A stretch of 64,000 bases of DNA, taken from positions 1 through 64,000 of the forward strand of contig PUQB01000115.1 in NCBI GenBank assembly GCA_003024785.1, written 5' to 3'. The DNA is from Selaginella tamariscina (lineage: Eukaryota; Streptophyta; Lycopodiopsida; Selaginellales; Selaginellaceae). A program made the position numbers and the translations under genes. This document shows, one piece after another, positions 52,384 through 63,664 of the stretch (position 1 is the first letter of the stretch; every line of letters begins with the position of its first letter). The notes under the pieces were generated by a model. It saw only the letters and a list, made by a program, of their open reading frames with translations. It was not told the DNA's origin and did not search any database.

Positions 52384-53106
52384 TTGACAGATTTGCTAAA
52401 GGCAGATGTACCATATGATTGGACATCACAGTGTCAAGAGGCCTTTGACCAACTTCGGAAGGCTCTTATTAAAGCACCAATATTAGTTAGTCCTAAATGG
52501 GATCGAGAATTCCATGTACAAGTGGATGCCTCTGATATGGCAATCGGAGCCATCCTTACACAGATGCAAGAGGATGGAAAGGATCGTCCTATCTATTATG
52601 CTAGCCGTAGACTAACACCTGCGGAAGTAAATTACACCACTACAGAAAAGGAAGCTTTGGGGATGGTATATGCTATCCATAAATTTAGACACTATCTTTT
52701 GGCTAATAAAGTGAAGATTTTTGTCGATCATAAAGCTTTATTATATTTACTTAATAAACCTGTACTTACAGGAAGGTTAGCCAGGTGGTTTTTACTTTTA
52801 CAGGAATATAATTTTGAAATAATTCATAAACCAGGAAGGCAGCATGAACAGGCTGACCATTTAAGTCGTATTAAAACAGGTGAAGTTCCTATACGTACTA
52901 TGGATGATTTTCCGGACGCGAATTTATTTCGTGTCGACGTTCCATTAAGGTGGTTAGATCATATAAAACAGTATCTAGCCACTGGAATAGTACCATCTAT
53001 TTATAGGACAGCAGATGAAAGGAAATTGTTTGTGAGGACACGACAATTTTCTCTCGTGGGAGGACAGTTGTATAAATTGGGATCCGAGTGTTACGGAGAT
53101 GTGTAG
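52384..53106 (+). CDS. Element F RNase H and connection domain
   Basis: 240 codons: PILVSPKWDREFHVQVDASD, GAILTQMQEDGKDRPIYYAS, TEKEALGMVYAIHKFRHYLL, VDHKALLYLLNKPVLTGRLA and KPGRQHEQADHLSRI. The D, E, D residues of the RNase H site are present. It ends at a stop near 53106, just before the integrase zinc finger. Confidence 0.85.
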   Translation: MTDLLKADVPYDWTSQCQEAFDQLRKALIKAPILVSPKWDREFHVQVDASDMAIGAILTQMQEDGKDRPIYYASRRLTPAEVNYTTTEKEALGMVYAIHKFRHYLLANKVKIFVDHKALLYLLNKPVLTGRLARWFLLLQEYNFEIIHKPGRQHEQADHLSRIKTGEVPIRTMDDFPDANLFRVDVPLRWLDHIKQYLATGIVPSIYRTADERKLFVRTRQFSLVGGQLYKLGSECYGDV

Positions 53107-53109
53107 ACC

Positions 53110-53800
53110 CTGTAGAGGTCCCGGAGGTTGTAAAGAGGCTCATTCAGGCCTTGCAGGAGGCCATTTTGCAGAGGAAATAACAGGAAGGAAAATCCTTCAG
53201 GCAGGATTATGGTGGCCTACTTTATGGAGGGAGGTAGGTAGCTATTGTAAGGCATGTGATAAATGCCAACGTGCACATTACCTCCAAAGAAACAAATACA
53301 ACCTTATAATCCAGTTCTCCCACTAGAACCTTTCCAGAAATGGGAATGGATTTTATAGGACCAATTAATCCTATAAGTTCAAAAAGAATCAATATATATT
53401 GGTTTTAACAGATTATATGTTGCGATAGAGGCAGGCCTATAGGCCGCCATATACCATTATCGTATAATAGTGCGTTATGGCATTCCGAAGGAAATTGTGA
53501 GTGATAGAGGAAAGCATTTCGTGAATGAAACGATAGAAATGCTCATGAAGGAGTTTGTGATAAAACACAGGAAGTCGACACCATATTACCCACAGGGTAA
53601 TGGGCAGGCTGAGTCGACAAATAAAGTCCTTAAGAACATGTTAAGGAAAGGTAGTTCAGGATAATCAAAAGGATTGGGATGAAAGGTTACAGAAGTTCTC
53701 TAGGCCTATAGGACAGCTTATAAAGTGACTACTGGTATGACACCTTTTAAGCTCGCTTATGGCTTAGAGGCCAAACCCCAATGGAGTTTATTGTGCCATC
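53110..53800 (+). pseudogene. Element F integrase, interrupted
   Basis: Zinc-binding part EAHSGLAGGHFAEEITGRK and CKACDKCQRAH (53130-53280), then core pieces: a diverged GMDFIGPI (53340-53362) and RYGIPKEIVSDRGKHFVNET with YYPQGNGQAESTNKV (53470-53664). The stretch 53420-53470 is scrambled, with loss of part of the core. The frame is broken at least three times. Confidence 0.75.
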
Positions 53801-54075
53801 CTTGCGGATAGCGTACAATATAATATAGGAGAGAAGGACTCTATGGCAACTCGTTTAATAGAACTGGAGAAAGCTAGATGAGTTAAGGAGGTACGCCTTA
53901 TGGACTATACAGGCTATCCAAAGGAGAAGAAAGGCTTGGCTCGATAGGAAGAGAAGAGGAAAGGAGATAAAGGAAGGGGACTTGGTCTGTAGTATAGAGG
54001 TAAGGGGGAAATGAGTCAAAAGCTTGATTTAAAATGGATAGGCCCTTTTCGGGTTAAGTTTGTAAAGAAGAAGGA

Positions 54076-56456
54076 GTGATGCAGTTAGAAACGTTGGAAG
54101 GAGGAAATGAGGGAATGGTGAATGCTAATAAGGTAAGGAAGTATATATCGCAGGAGAAAGGAAATGTTATTTTTATTGATTTGAGGAGCATATTCTCTGT
54201 CTGTCAGTGCACACAGAACAAGGCTGTAGATCTAGGGTTTTACAGAGTGTGCAGCGAGAGAGAGATGTCAGCAAAGAAAGGAGGTGTGTCTATGAGGAAT
54301 TGTCGTGAGTTGATCAATCCTCCCGATGGAGAGAGATTGGGTCAGGTACAACTGGTACATACAAGGTGGGTTTCTCCTTAGAAATGGAGAAGGTGTTGAG
54401 GAACTTGGATTGTGGGAGTATGCGCAGATCTTGAAGGACGGAGAGCCGCATGATGAGCAGTGTTTCACACTAGTTATGCTAATGGAAAAGGTGGATAAGC
54501 CGGAGATAGGATTTGTAGCGTATTCTGAGGAGAGGAAATTCCTTTTCACAGAAAAGCTTCTTGAAAAGGTTTTCCTGTTGCCGAGATCAAAGAAGAAGGT
54601 TAAGGCAGATAGATCTCACCTTACGGACTTTTTGAAAGAGGGGAAGCATATATAAGTAAGGTAGGTTCTAAAGCTTTTCCGATCTCGTGGAGGAGACGCA
54701 GTTGGCAGTGAACTTCATTGTCAATGCTTTTGAGTTTCGAACATCGCACATCACGGCGTCAAACCCAGTGATGTCCTTGTATGATGGATTGAAGGCAAAA
54801 AGGCCGGTGGGAGTGGCTCGGTATTTGATGAAGAGGTTGAGAGAGCACTTATGCGCCATGCAGGAATTGGGAGAAGAAAGGAGAGCCTTCATTAATGATG
54901 GCGTTTATTGGGTACAGGCGATTGCAGATATATGTGCACTGCATGGAGAGCCGGCAGGGCCGGAAATTGTGGCTCGGATGAAACAGTTGAGGAAGGAGAC
55001 AGAGCTGTTTCAGAAGAAGCAGGGGAAGCGGAAAGGATCTGAAGCTAAAGGGAAGGAATTAGAAGAGGACCTGCAAGGAGAGGAAGAAATAGGGAGAAAA
55101 GATGCATAAGAAGAAGAAGCCGAAGGTGGAGAAGCAAGTACCGGTGAAGAGGAATACAAGGTCGGGAGGCAAGATTGGAAAGCAGAAGGTGAGGGTGCAA
55201 GAAGGACCGGAGCAGAGATTGGTAGTAGATTTGGAGGAAGAAGAGGATGAACAGTCAGGGGGTATGATGCAGGAAAGATGAAGAATTATTGGAGCAAGGA
55301 GAAAAGGAAGAACCTGAGGATGTGCAGCAGGAAGAGAGTCGCATGAAGTGGATAAGGAGCGGAGGACGAAGGCAAGGCAGGAGATTAAGTCGGAATCTCA
55401 GAAGCGAGGGGAGCCTATGATGATAGTTCCGTTAGAAGTGATGGATCCGTTTGAAGCGAAGGTATGTGATAAGGATGCAATAACGAATGAACGGACGGAT
55501 GAGCTAGAAGGAAACAGAAGGGGTTCGAGTCATATGCGGATACAGCAGTTTCGACGGTTACGCCGGCAACGGCGGATGTAACCGAAGATGGGGTAGCAGA
55601 AATTGCAAGGAAGTGGAAGAGATGGTGCGGGGATCAAAGTTCCCGAGGCATCAATTCAACCCACCGCCATTCCAGTCATCACCAAGATCACACGGAGGTA
55701 TGTATGGCAGGGTATGTATCGTGGGGGATCATAGGCATGGCAATCCCTGATTCCGCTTGGATGAGGAGGATATGTGACAGCAGCAGCATGAGGTAATGTG
55801 CAGGCGGATATCTCCTTCAAGCGCAGGAAGGCGTTTGCACGGAAAGAGGTGCATACTACAGACACACAGATTCAGTTTGCACAGGTTCTGGCACAGCTTC
55901 AGTCTGAGATGGTGGAACAGGTCGTTGGAGGAGGGAATGAGGCGCAGGACGCAACTCAGATGGCGGCAAGTCTATTCAATCATTTGGTCAATGTTGGATA
56001 CACTGTTAAGGATAGGGCAGACATTCAGAGGTTGATTGTGTAGGCCGTGGAGAGCGTCATGGCACCCAAAATGACTGCCATTCAGGGAATGATGAGTAAG
56101 GGCGTTCAGTGACCGGTTAAGCAGAGGACTCCAAGTCCGGTGGTGGAGCTTAAGCCCACAGTGACGTCACAGGAGCCGATGACACTGTTCCAGAGGTTAG
56201 TGCGAGCAGAGATGAAACCCAACAGAATGCCACTATATTATCGGTGGTGGTGGATGAGTTTCAGCGTCTTCAGGAGGAGAACAAGCATCTTAGGAAGGAG
56301 ACGCAGGCGTTTCGCCTTCAGGTAGCAATGGTGCAGCAGGAGCTTGACAAGGAAAAGGCGGAGTTTCAGAAGTATAAGGATCAGGAAGAGGTGGAGTATC
56401 AGGATGAAGCGCAGGATGTTTGCCGTGAGGACACAGCCATGAATAAGGAGGGGCAG
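54076..56456 (+). other. Post-pol region of element F with broken ORFs
   Basis: About 2.4 kb between integrase and 3' LTR with several coding-like pieces: 54326-54655 (GEGVEELGLWEYAQILKDGE, PEIGFVAYSEERKFLFTEKL), 54687-55109 (ETQLAVNFIVNAFEFRTSHI, PVGVARYLMKRLREHLCAMQ, then a Lys/Glu-rich tail), 55348-55581, 55796-56043 (QIQFAQVLAQLQSEMVEQVV) and 56244-56462 (a predicted coiled coil, FQRLQEENKHLRKETQAF). Athila-like elements carry an extra ORF in this position, but I recognise no env-like transmembrane features. Its function is unknown. Confidence 0.55.
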
Positions 56457-56589
56457 TGTTAAAGGTAAAATATTAGGAGCATAGGACATCCTACTGTAGA
56501 GAGAAAAGGGTAGGAAGGTTTGTAGTAAGCATGGAAGGAAAGGCTGTGAAGAAGGAAAATCCTTACTGAGAGGAAAAGGAAAAGGAAAA
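56457..56589 (+). repeat. Truncated 3' LTR of element F
   Basis: TGTTAAAGGTAAAATATTAG... matches the first ~130 bp of the 5' LTR, then stops in the AAAGGAAAAGGAAAAG tract, where module C resumes at GATCCAAAG. Confidence 0.8.
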
Positions 56590-57235
56590 GATCCAAAGTG
56601 CATTGATACGGTTGTTCACTTGATTGTTAGGAATGCGCCAAACAATTTCAAACTTTCAATTGACTGGCCAGGCATCAGTTTGCACTCCAACGGACCTGAA
56701 CCTCCATTTGATCACCGATAGCTGAGAGGGACGTATTCGGCAATGTACGTTATCCAAACATTACAAGTCAAGCGCACGGAGCATCATCAACTTGATCAGA
56801 GTCCTCATAGTGATGCGTGGGTTTTTGACTACTGCACTAGGGGGTCCGTCTTGAAGGAGTGTTACCTTCGGGATACATGTGTCTTTGCCGTTGAAACGGA
56901 TAAGATCATAGTTGAGGACCTGAACAAGTGGATAGAGAGGTTCTCAACTGACTACCCCAACAAACCATATAGGAGTATTTGAGAAAGTTCCCTCCTGAGA
57001 AGTGTGATAGCATGAAGACGAATCTGGTTCAATGTCGGAGTCTGAGGACGAACTTCAATCAGATATTAGACCGAAGTTATCTCGAGGGAGTACAAACATT
57101 CACACACTCCATTACCCATGGAAACATCAATAGAAGATATGGAAGATCATGAACCATCTCACAAGCGGCCTAGACCTTCTTCGTCTCACTCAGAAGGTAA
57201 TAGCGAAGAAGAATTGTTAATAAGTTCTTTAGAGT
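56590..57235 (+). pseudogene. Module gene 1, copy C (3' portion)
   Basis: Contains the methyltransferase-like segment (DAWVFDYCTRGSVLKECYLR, then DTCVFAVETDKIIVEDLNKW) and the Glu/Ser tail with a KRPRPSS patch. Copies B and A read EKDKTM where this copy has ETDKII. Frameshifts near 56720, 56970 and 57015 break it. Confidence 0.6.
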
Positions 57236-57500
57236 TACGAATAGTTGTAAATGAGTGTAACAGAAGGCATTTTTGTATATTTCATTTATATTTGTACAGA
57301 AAATAAATTTTCAAGGATTAATGAAGCTTTTAGTTCAAACATGGATCACACATTAACAAGGTAAATAATATACTTTGATAATTATAAGGTCAGCTAACTA
57401 TCATTTTGTAGATGTAATGAGACAGTTGAGAACATGGATTTTCAGCATTGCCATGAAGTAAAGAGGGATTTGGCGAAAATTTCTTGTGCCACATGTCAAA

Positions 57501-58665
57501 ATGACAGAGTTCATGCAGGAAATGGATAATAATGCAGCTTAAAACATCGTTACCATGGGACCACTTCAATTTTTTCATCACCATTTCTATTGGCTTCAGT
57601 TCTGAAATTAATTTCTTCAGCGCCTGCAATATCTGAATCTTGTAAGGATGATATACAATTAAATGATAAAGGGATGGCAACGATAATGTCAATAGATAAA
57701 TGTGAAAGGGATCAAACAAGTGAGTTGCAAAGTATTCAAGAGGCAACGCTACCCCATGTTACTCATGGCCATATTGTGTTGTTGGATGTCAATGGTGTTC
57801 TGCTTCATCGACAAAGGCCCGAGGATAGTAAAAAAGAAATCAAACAAGAAGATTTCATTCCTTGTCATGGTAAATTTTGATATGATATTTTTTTGTCCAG
57901 GGTTGATAGTCTCTTTCAAAAGCTTAAGAATATGGGTACGTTTGTGGGATTTGGTCATGCATGCAGATTCACAACCTGACACTGCTGTTAAATTTGCTTA
58001 AGAAACATTGTAGTATTACAGAAGAGGTGATTCGTAAAGATTGGATTTTTAACCAATGAGTATGTTATAAACCTCTCGAATTTTACAATATAAAAAAAGG
58101 AAAGCAAGCCATACTTCTTCAAGAATGAAAGATTTATTGGGCTTTATGGGGAGATTAGTCTCTTAAGGATAATGAAGAACACACATATGTTAATGGTGGA
58201 CGACTCTCCTTAGAAGCCTATGCTCAACCAAAACATTGCTTGTATTCATCCAATCACTTTTGACCCATATTCTGATACCGATACCATGGATGAGCTAGTG
58301 AACTACTTGGATACGTGCCTCAGAAAAAAGAATCTCGAAAACTTTTGTGAGTAGTATCCACCATATCAAACATTTTCTAAAGCTTTTCTTTCTCGTGATT
58401 TTGAGTTTTATAAAATGAAGGATAGCAATCGGGCACTTTACAATATTATTCTTAAGGAACGTGAATTTTTAAATGAGCCTCTATGCAAACCTTCTCTTAT
58501 CATATCTTATGTATTAACAAAGATGACAACTCCCAATTGCATTCGTGAGAGTGTTAGTGGTGGCAACAACATTAAGATATTGACCAAAATGATTCGATTA
58601 ATCCGGAGAGTGATGATAGGACGAAGTATTTATAAAAAAATTAACATGTTGATAAGAAAATGATT
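57501..58665 (+). pseudogene. Module gene 2, copy C: FCP1-like remnant
   Basis: The first ~100 codons and the LLDVNGVLLHRQRPEDSKKE motif are read at 57590-57880. A TGA replaces the FRYDI codons at 57880 and several later stops occur (for example TGA at 58058, TAG at 58211 before the DDSP motif is completed). The C-terminal extension is open at 58415-58663 (MKDSNRALYNIILKEREFLN), confirming the longer ancestral protein. Non-functional as read. Confidence 0.65.
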
Positions 58666-58854
58666 TCATTTGTAATTATGTTTGATAGTATTTTTTAATT
58701 ATTGTAAATTATTTTTAGAACAAAGAATAATATGAATATTCTTAATTACATATTAATTAAACAATTAATTAATAATTAAAACTTAAGTATTAATTAGTAA
58801 TTTATTTTATATTCCCATTTTCACGTATCATGCCACTTTAGTTACAACGTGCAT

Positions 58855-59637
58855 CCTTTTAGATTAAATCATTGTGAACTTTAGTTTTTTATATGTACCA
58901 AAATAATTAGTTTAAAAACCTTTTACCTTATACACATTAGGTAATGCATGCTGTATATAGCTCTTTTTCTCTCTTTTTTTTTTTCAAAATTAAAATCAAC
59001 ACGCTTAATACCCATCCATTAAATATTCAGTCCAAACATGTATATGAGCGGTAGAAATACCAAAAACTCACAATTACAGGATAAAGCTTAGGAAATGCAA
59101 GAGATGCTCATGTGAAAGACGACACTTTTTATGTTGTCACGTAGAGTGTGTAAAAGCTAATAGTTTTCAAACATTAGTGTTTGACTTCTTTTTTCTTGTA
59201 CAAGCAATATATCCTAAGAATATGCTCTAAATTTATGGGTCAAATTAATTAAATAATTAGCATTAACTTTAAACTTTGTTTAGTAAATCTAGGATATGGA
59301 TGATGAGCATATCTTAACAATAAATAAAAAGACGACTTGAGACTAGAATATGCTCCATTATTTAAATAATATGAATATTATAAACATGTAAATATACATT
59401 TGTCTTTATGTAGACATATAAAGATGTATTATATACCAATGCAAGACATGGTCCATGAGCCTTCAACGAGCTTTTTTAATAAATTTTTATACATAGTACA
59501 CGGGATATTTTTAGACTAAATCAGTTATATTTAAGGTCTATAGTTGCTTTACGAGAATTTTTATAAAGAGTGAATTCCTAAAAGATTTTTATATTAACTT
59601 GTATTTATTATAAAGTTTATTCTTTAAAATATATATA

Positions 59638-59689
<52 letters not shown>

Positions 59690-60150
59690 ATATATATATA
59701 TATATCCTAAAGGGTCTTAAAATTCAAGGTTTTTAATAGCAAGGTAAAAAATCATAATTTATATATGAAGTAGTAATATATTTATATTAACAATTAATCA
59801 TCAGTAATTAATAAGACTATCACTTATATAGGTACGTATACACAACTTTGAAAAAAATTATTTACATATGCTTGTACATATATAGTTGATTGTATGTTTC
59901 AAAATAGGGGTATGTTAACATAAACAATTAATAATTATTAAGTATATTGGATAGTGAGATATTAACAAATGGTTAAATGAAGAATGTAAATGTAAAATGA
60001 ACCTTCAAGATAGTGTGAGTGTGTACCTACGTGTTTATGTAGCAGTGTATGTAAAATAAATACATTAAATGTAGATGCACATATCCCCAAGAGTAGTAGT
60101 ATAAAATTGAGGTTTTCATTGTTTTTTTTCTTCTCTTATTAAAGAACGTC
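58855..60150. other. AT-rich intergenic region
   Basis: No gene seen. It includes an interrupted (AT)n microsatellite at about 59627-59705. It forms the upstream region of the GH9 gene. Confidence 0.6.
59627..59705. repeat. (AT)n microsatellite
   Basis: About 80 bp of nearly pure AT/TA dinucleotides with two short interruptions (TATTATA). Confidence 0.9.
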
Positions 60151-60157
60151 TTGAACA

Positions 60158-60195
60158 GCCACGTGTCCAGCCACGTCACCACATCTATATACGAA
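60158..60195 (+). promoter_or_regulatory. Possible GH9 core promoter: G-box and TATA-like box
   Basis: GCCACGTGTCC (G-box CACGTG, 60160-60165), then CCACGTCACC, then CTATATACG at 60184-60192, about 50 bp upstream of the ATG at 60241. This order and spacing are typical of a plant promoter, though a leader of about 25 nt would be short. Confidence 0.35.
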
Positions 60196-60240
60196 AGCCC
60201 TAATTATTTTCCTATTCTGTTCTCAAGGAGATTCTTAGCT

Positions 60241-63200
60241 ATGGCAGCGCTCATGAGAGCTTTTCCCCTCTTTATGGTTGTTCTTGTTCTCCCGACAACT
60301 TGTAAGTCTCTCCCTCTCTATCTCTCTCTCACGCACACAAATATGTGATTGTTTCCCCTTTTTTATACCCTTAATACCAATCAGTATTTTTTTATCTAGA
60401 TAGAAAATTTTAAATTTATTTTTTGAATCGAATTCTAAAATATTTAATTATTAGAAGAGTCATTGAGAAAAATGTAGTTTTTATTTCTTATTTGTTTATG
60501 TGTTGATTTAGTTTGTTTAAGACTTTTATGTGTGAAAATTAGTTTAATCTTGGGTATCTATCTTTCATATGTACACGCGTACATGTCAGTTGAACATAGT
60601 AAACTTATTGAATTACTCTGTGTATGTATTGTCTCTATATATACACGTGAGTACCAAATCAATGGTCCATATCTTATTTACAGAGATCCTATGGCTGTTA
60701 ATAACTCACATGTTACCTCAACAGATTGTTTCCAAGCATCCCACTATAGAGAAGCACTCTCAATCGATTCTTTATTATGAAGCCCAACGATCCGGTAGTT
60801 TGCCACCCAACCAGCGGTCAAATGGCTGGGGACTCTGCTCTAGAGGATGGTAGTGATGACATGTATGTATCTATATTATGTATATTAGAGGAGACTTTAC
60901 ATATATTGTCCATATGTCCATGCATTTCACACACACATACATGCTTTTAAGACAAACCAATGCTCACCATGTTTGACTACTCAGGTTGATCTAGTTAGGG
61001 GGCTACTACGACGCTGGAGACAATGTCAAATTTGGGTTCCCTATGGCCCACAATCACTATGTTATCATGGAGTTTTATAGAGTATAGGCACGCAATTGCT
61101 CGTGCTGATGAGCTCAACAATCTCAAGGAAGCAATACGTTGGGGCACAGACTACTTCCTTAAGGCTCATACTGGTCCTACAGAACTATGGGTGCAGGTAA
61201 ATAATCTAAAGCATATTTATAATTGTTATTTATTATTATATATGCATAACTTAGAGTTGATCTTTTAAGGTGGGAAATCCAATCAAGGATCACGATTGTT
61301 GGCAGCGACCCGAAGATATGCAGCCACCGAGAGAGGCTTATCTTGTTAACGAAAAGTCACCTGGTACAGAGATTGTAGCAGACAGCAGCAGCATTTGCAG
61401 CTTCCTCTCTAGTGTTCAGAGACTCAGACCCAATTTACGCGAGGAGGTTATTGCGTTCTGCTATTCAGGTTCTCTCTCTCCACCCTTTTTGTATCTTTAG
61501 GTTTTAGGTATCTATGTGTAGATGTAGGTGTACATGTTCTCCGTACATGCTTGTGTGTTCAATAGAAGTCTTGTGTGTATGTATTTCTATACATATCTAT
61601 TATCTACATTTATAAACGTTTGTGTATGACATAGTTTATGTGCACTTGTCTATGTCTTGTTATGCACGTGTGTGTGTGCACATCTCCTCCACCTCCCTCT
61701 CAATTAATATATTTTCAATAAAGATAGACATTATAATGTGTACTTATATGTGTGTCTACATGTGCATGTTGACATTATTACATATAGGTATGCATGTGTA
61801 TACGAACGTCTCTTTTGTTATGTAATTTATGTATATTATTAAAAGTCATAGGTATATACAAACGTTGTGTCTGTGTATTTATAACATGTGAATATGCTAT
61901 GTGCACGTGTATGTTCTTGCATGTTATGTGCACACACATGTGCGTTGTGGTTAACTTATGCATTCACAATATATTTATTAGACCCTTGTTATACCAAATT
62001 TAAATTTAACTTCATATTATATACTTCCAAATTTATATATGTACATAACGGAAGTTGGATGTAAATATGCATATATATTAATAGTTATCACTTTGTCTTT
62101 AAATATCTAAAGCTACCCAATACGAATAGAGTATATAAATACAATGTAAACAATAAATCCCTCTACATGTCATGTGTATGATATGTGTCTGCATGTGTGT
62201 AAAGGTATGTGTTTCACATGAACGCCTATGTGTATATGTGTGTCTCTATCTGCATAGGTGTTTGTGTGTTTATGTACATATATATGTCACATACAGCTCA
62301 AGTACATGAGAATGGTGTGTACATGGCCTTTCTTTTTGTGAACTTTTATACTTTTGTATATAGTAATAACATGTTATGTACATTCTAATTTACTTTCTTA
62401 CAGCTGTTCAAGTTTGCTAATACATTTCATATATCGTCGCCTGTTGAATGCCCATTTTACTGCTCCAAATCAGGATATAATGTAAGTATATCATCATTTA
62501 ATACTAGTTACTCTATAACATAAGTTTAATCTATATACATACGGTAGCAAGTCTAATTTAGTCTTGCAACATGCTTACGAGTTTTGACTTAGGACGAGCT
62601 TTTATGGGCTGCTGCATGGTTGTACAAAGCCACTGGGAGAACCAAGTACTTCAAGCATGTAGTCCACAACAAGACACTCACCATGCCTGTTAGTGAGTTC
62701 AGTTGGGAGAACAAGCATGCAGGTGTTCAAGTGCTACTTTCTACAGTAAGTTTTAGCAATTAAGATATACACTTTAAGATACTAAGGAAATTGTAGGTCT
62801 ATCTCAAGGTGAACTACCATGGTTTGAGGCGGTATAACGATTTTGCTCAGGCATTCTTATGCTGGAATCTTCCAGACACATCCAAAACCGTTATCAACAG
62901 AACTCCAGGTATGACAATGTGTGTGTGTGTGTGTGTATATATGCATATGTACAGTTTTAGTCGCATATGTGTGTGTGTGTGTAGAACATGGTGTTAGGAT
63001 ATAAGGTTTTCTCATAGTACGGGCTATAGCTAATGTGTGTCTTAGTGCAATACATAATTAGTGTCGAAGTACTTTTAGCATTGCATATATGTTTTGGAGT
63101 GCTACATAATAGTCAATAGATTTTGTATGTATTGAATATTTATTATAGTATATTTATCTCATGGTTTTATGTAGGTGGATTGGTCTTTGTGAGGAATGGG

Positions 63201-63664
63201 AACAACATCCAATACTCCATAAATGCAGCATTCCTTGCATCTGTTTATGCAGACCACCTAGATACAGGCGGGTTTTCGTGTGGATCTAACTTGCTCACCT
63301 CTAGAGAGTTGACTGACTTTGCAACAAGTCAAGTCAATTATATACTAGGTGAGAACCCATTAAGGATGTCCTACATGGTTGGATTTGGAGATAGGTTTCC
63401 ACAGCAAGCACACCATCGAGGAGCGTCTATCCCATCTATACATACACACCCTGAACCAATTGTGTGCGGTGATGGATTTCTAGAGTGGTTTGACATGGAT
63501 GCACCAAACCCTAATGTCTTGACTGGTGCAATTGTTGGAGGGCCAGATAAAATGATGAATTTAGTGATGTGAGATCTAATGCAGCTCAACTAGAACCTAC
63601 CACCTACAACAACGCACCTTTTGTAGGACTCGTTGCAAAGCTGGCATATAATGGATATCTCTAG
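60241..63664 (+). CDS. GH9 endo-beta-1,4-glucanase (cellulase), 8 exons, with small frame breaks
   Basis: Secreted plant endoglucanase; cleaves beta-1,4-glucan in the cell wall. Exons: 60241-60301, 60725-60862, 60985-61196, 61270-61468, 62404-62481, 62593-62745, 62797-62908, 63175-63664, nearly all with GT/AG borders. Exon 1 encodes a signal peptide (MAALMRAFPLFMVVLVLPTT). Family landmarks in order: YYEAQRSGSLPPNQR, the nucleophile-region YYDAGDNVKFGFPMA, DHDCWQRPEDM, CPFYCSKSGYN, DELLWAAAWLYKAT, the signature YMVGFGDRFPQQAHHRGASI, and the C-terminal D..E region (QLEPTTYNNAPFVGL) ending GYL. No carbohydrate-binding module or transmembrane anchor, so a class-B-like secreted form. Single or double base deletions in exons 2, 3, 4 and 8 shift the frame; in exon 8 one A is missing from a run at 63548-63551. 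Either a young pseudogene or a functional gene with assembly errors. Confidence 0.85.
61469..62403 (+). other. Long intron 4 of the GH9 gene
   Basis: 935-bp AT-rich intron with many TGTGTGT/ATGTGCA microsatellite-like runs, from GTTCTCTCTC to TTACAG. The short frames within it are low-complexity and not coding. Confidence 0.7.

Larger units (their letters stand above)
48301..56589 (+). mobile_element. Athila/Tat-like Ty3/gypsy element F, 3' LTR truncated
   Basis: Same family as R1 and H. Order: 202-bp 5' LTR, primer site, gag, zinc knuckles, protease, RT, RNase H, integrase, a 2.4-kb post-pol region, and a 3' LTR cut after ~133 bp. It starts 4 bp after the element E target duplication (TGCT) and ends where module C resumes (GATCCAAAG). 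No target duplication is visible because the right end is deleted. Many frames are broken by small indels. Confidence 0.85.
56590..58854 (+). mobile_element. Module copy C, right part
   Basis: Resumes at GATCCAAAGTGCATTGATAC, exactly the position following the break at 41939 plus GGTGCT when compared with copy B. It carries the 3' part of gene 1 and gene 2, and ends TTAGTTACAACGTGCAT at 58854, as in A and B. Confidence 0.75.

Noticed and set aside
54076..56456. Retroviral envelope gene in element F
   Set aside because: Position fits, but no signal peptide, transmembrane helix or cleavage site was seen; left as an unknown post-pol region.
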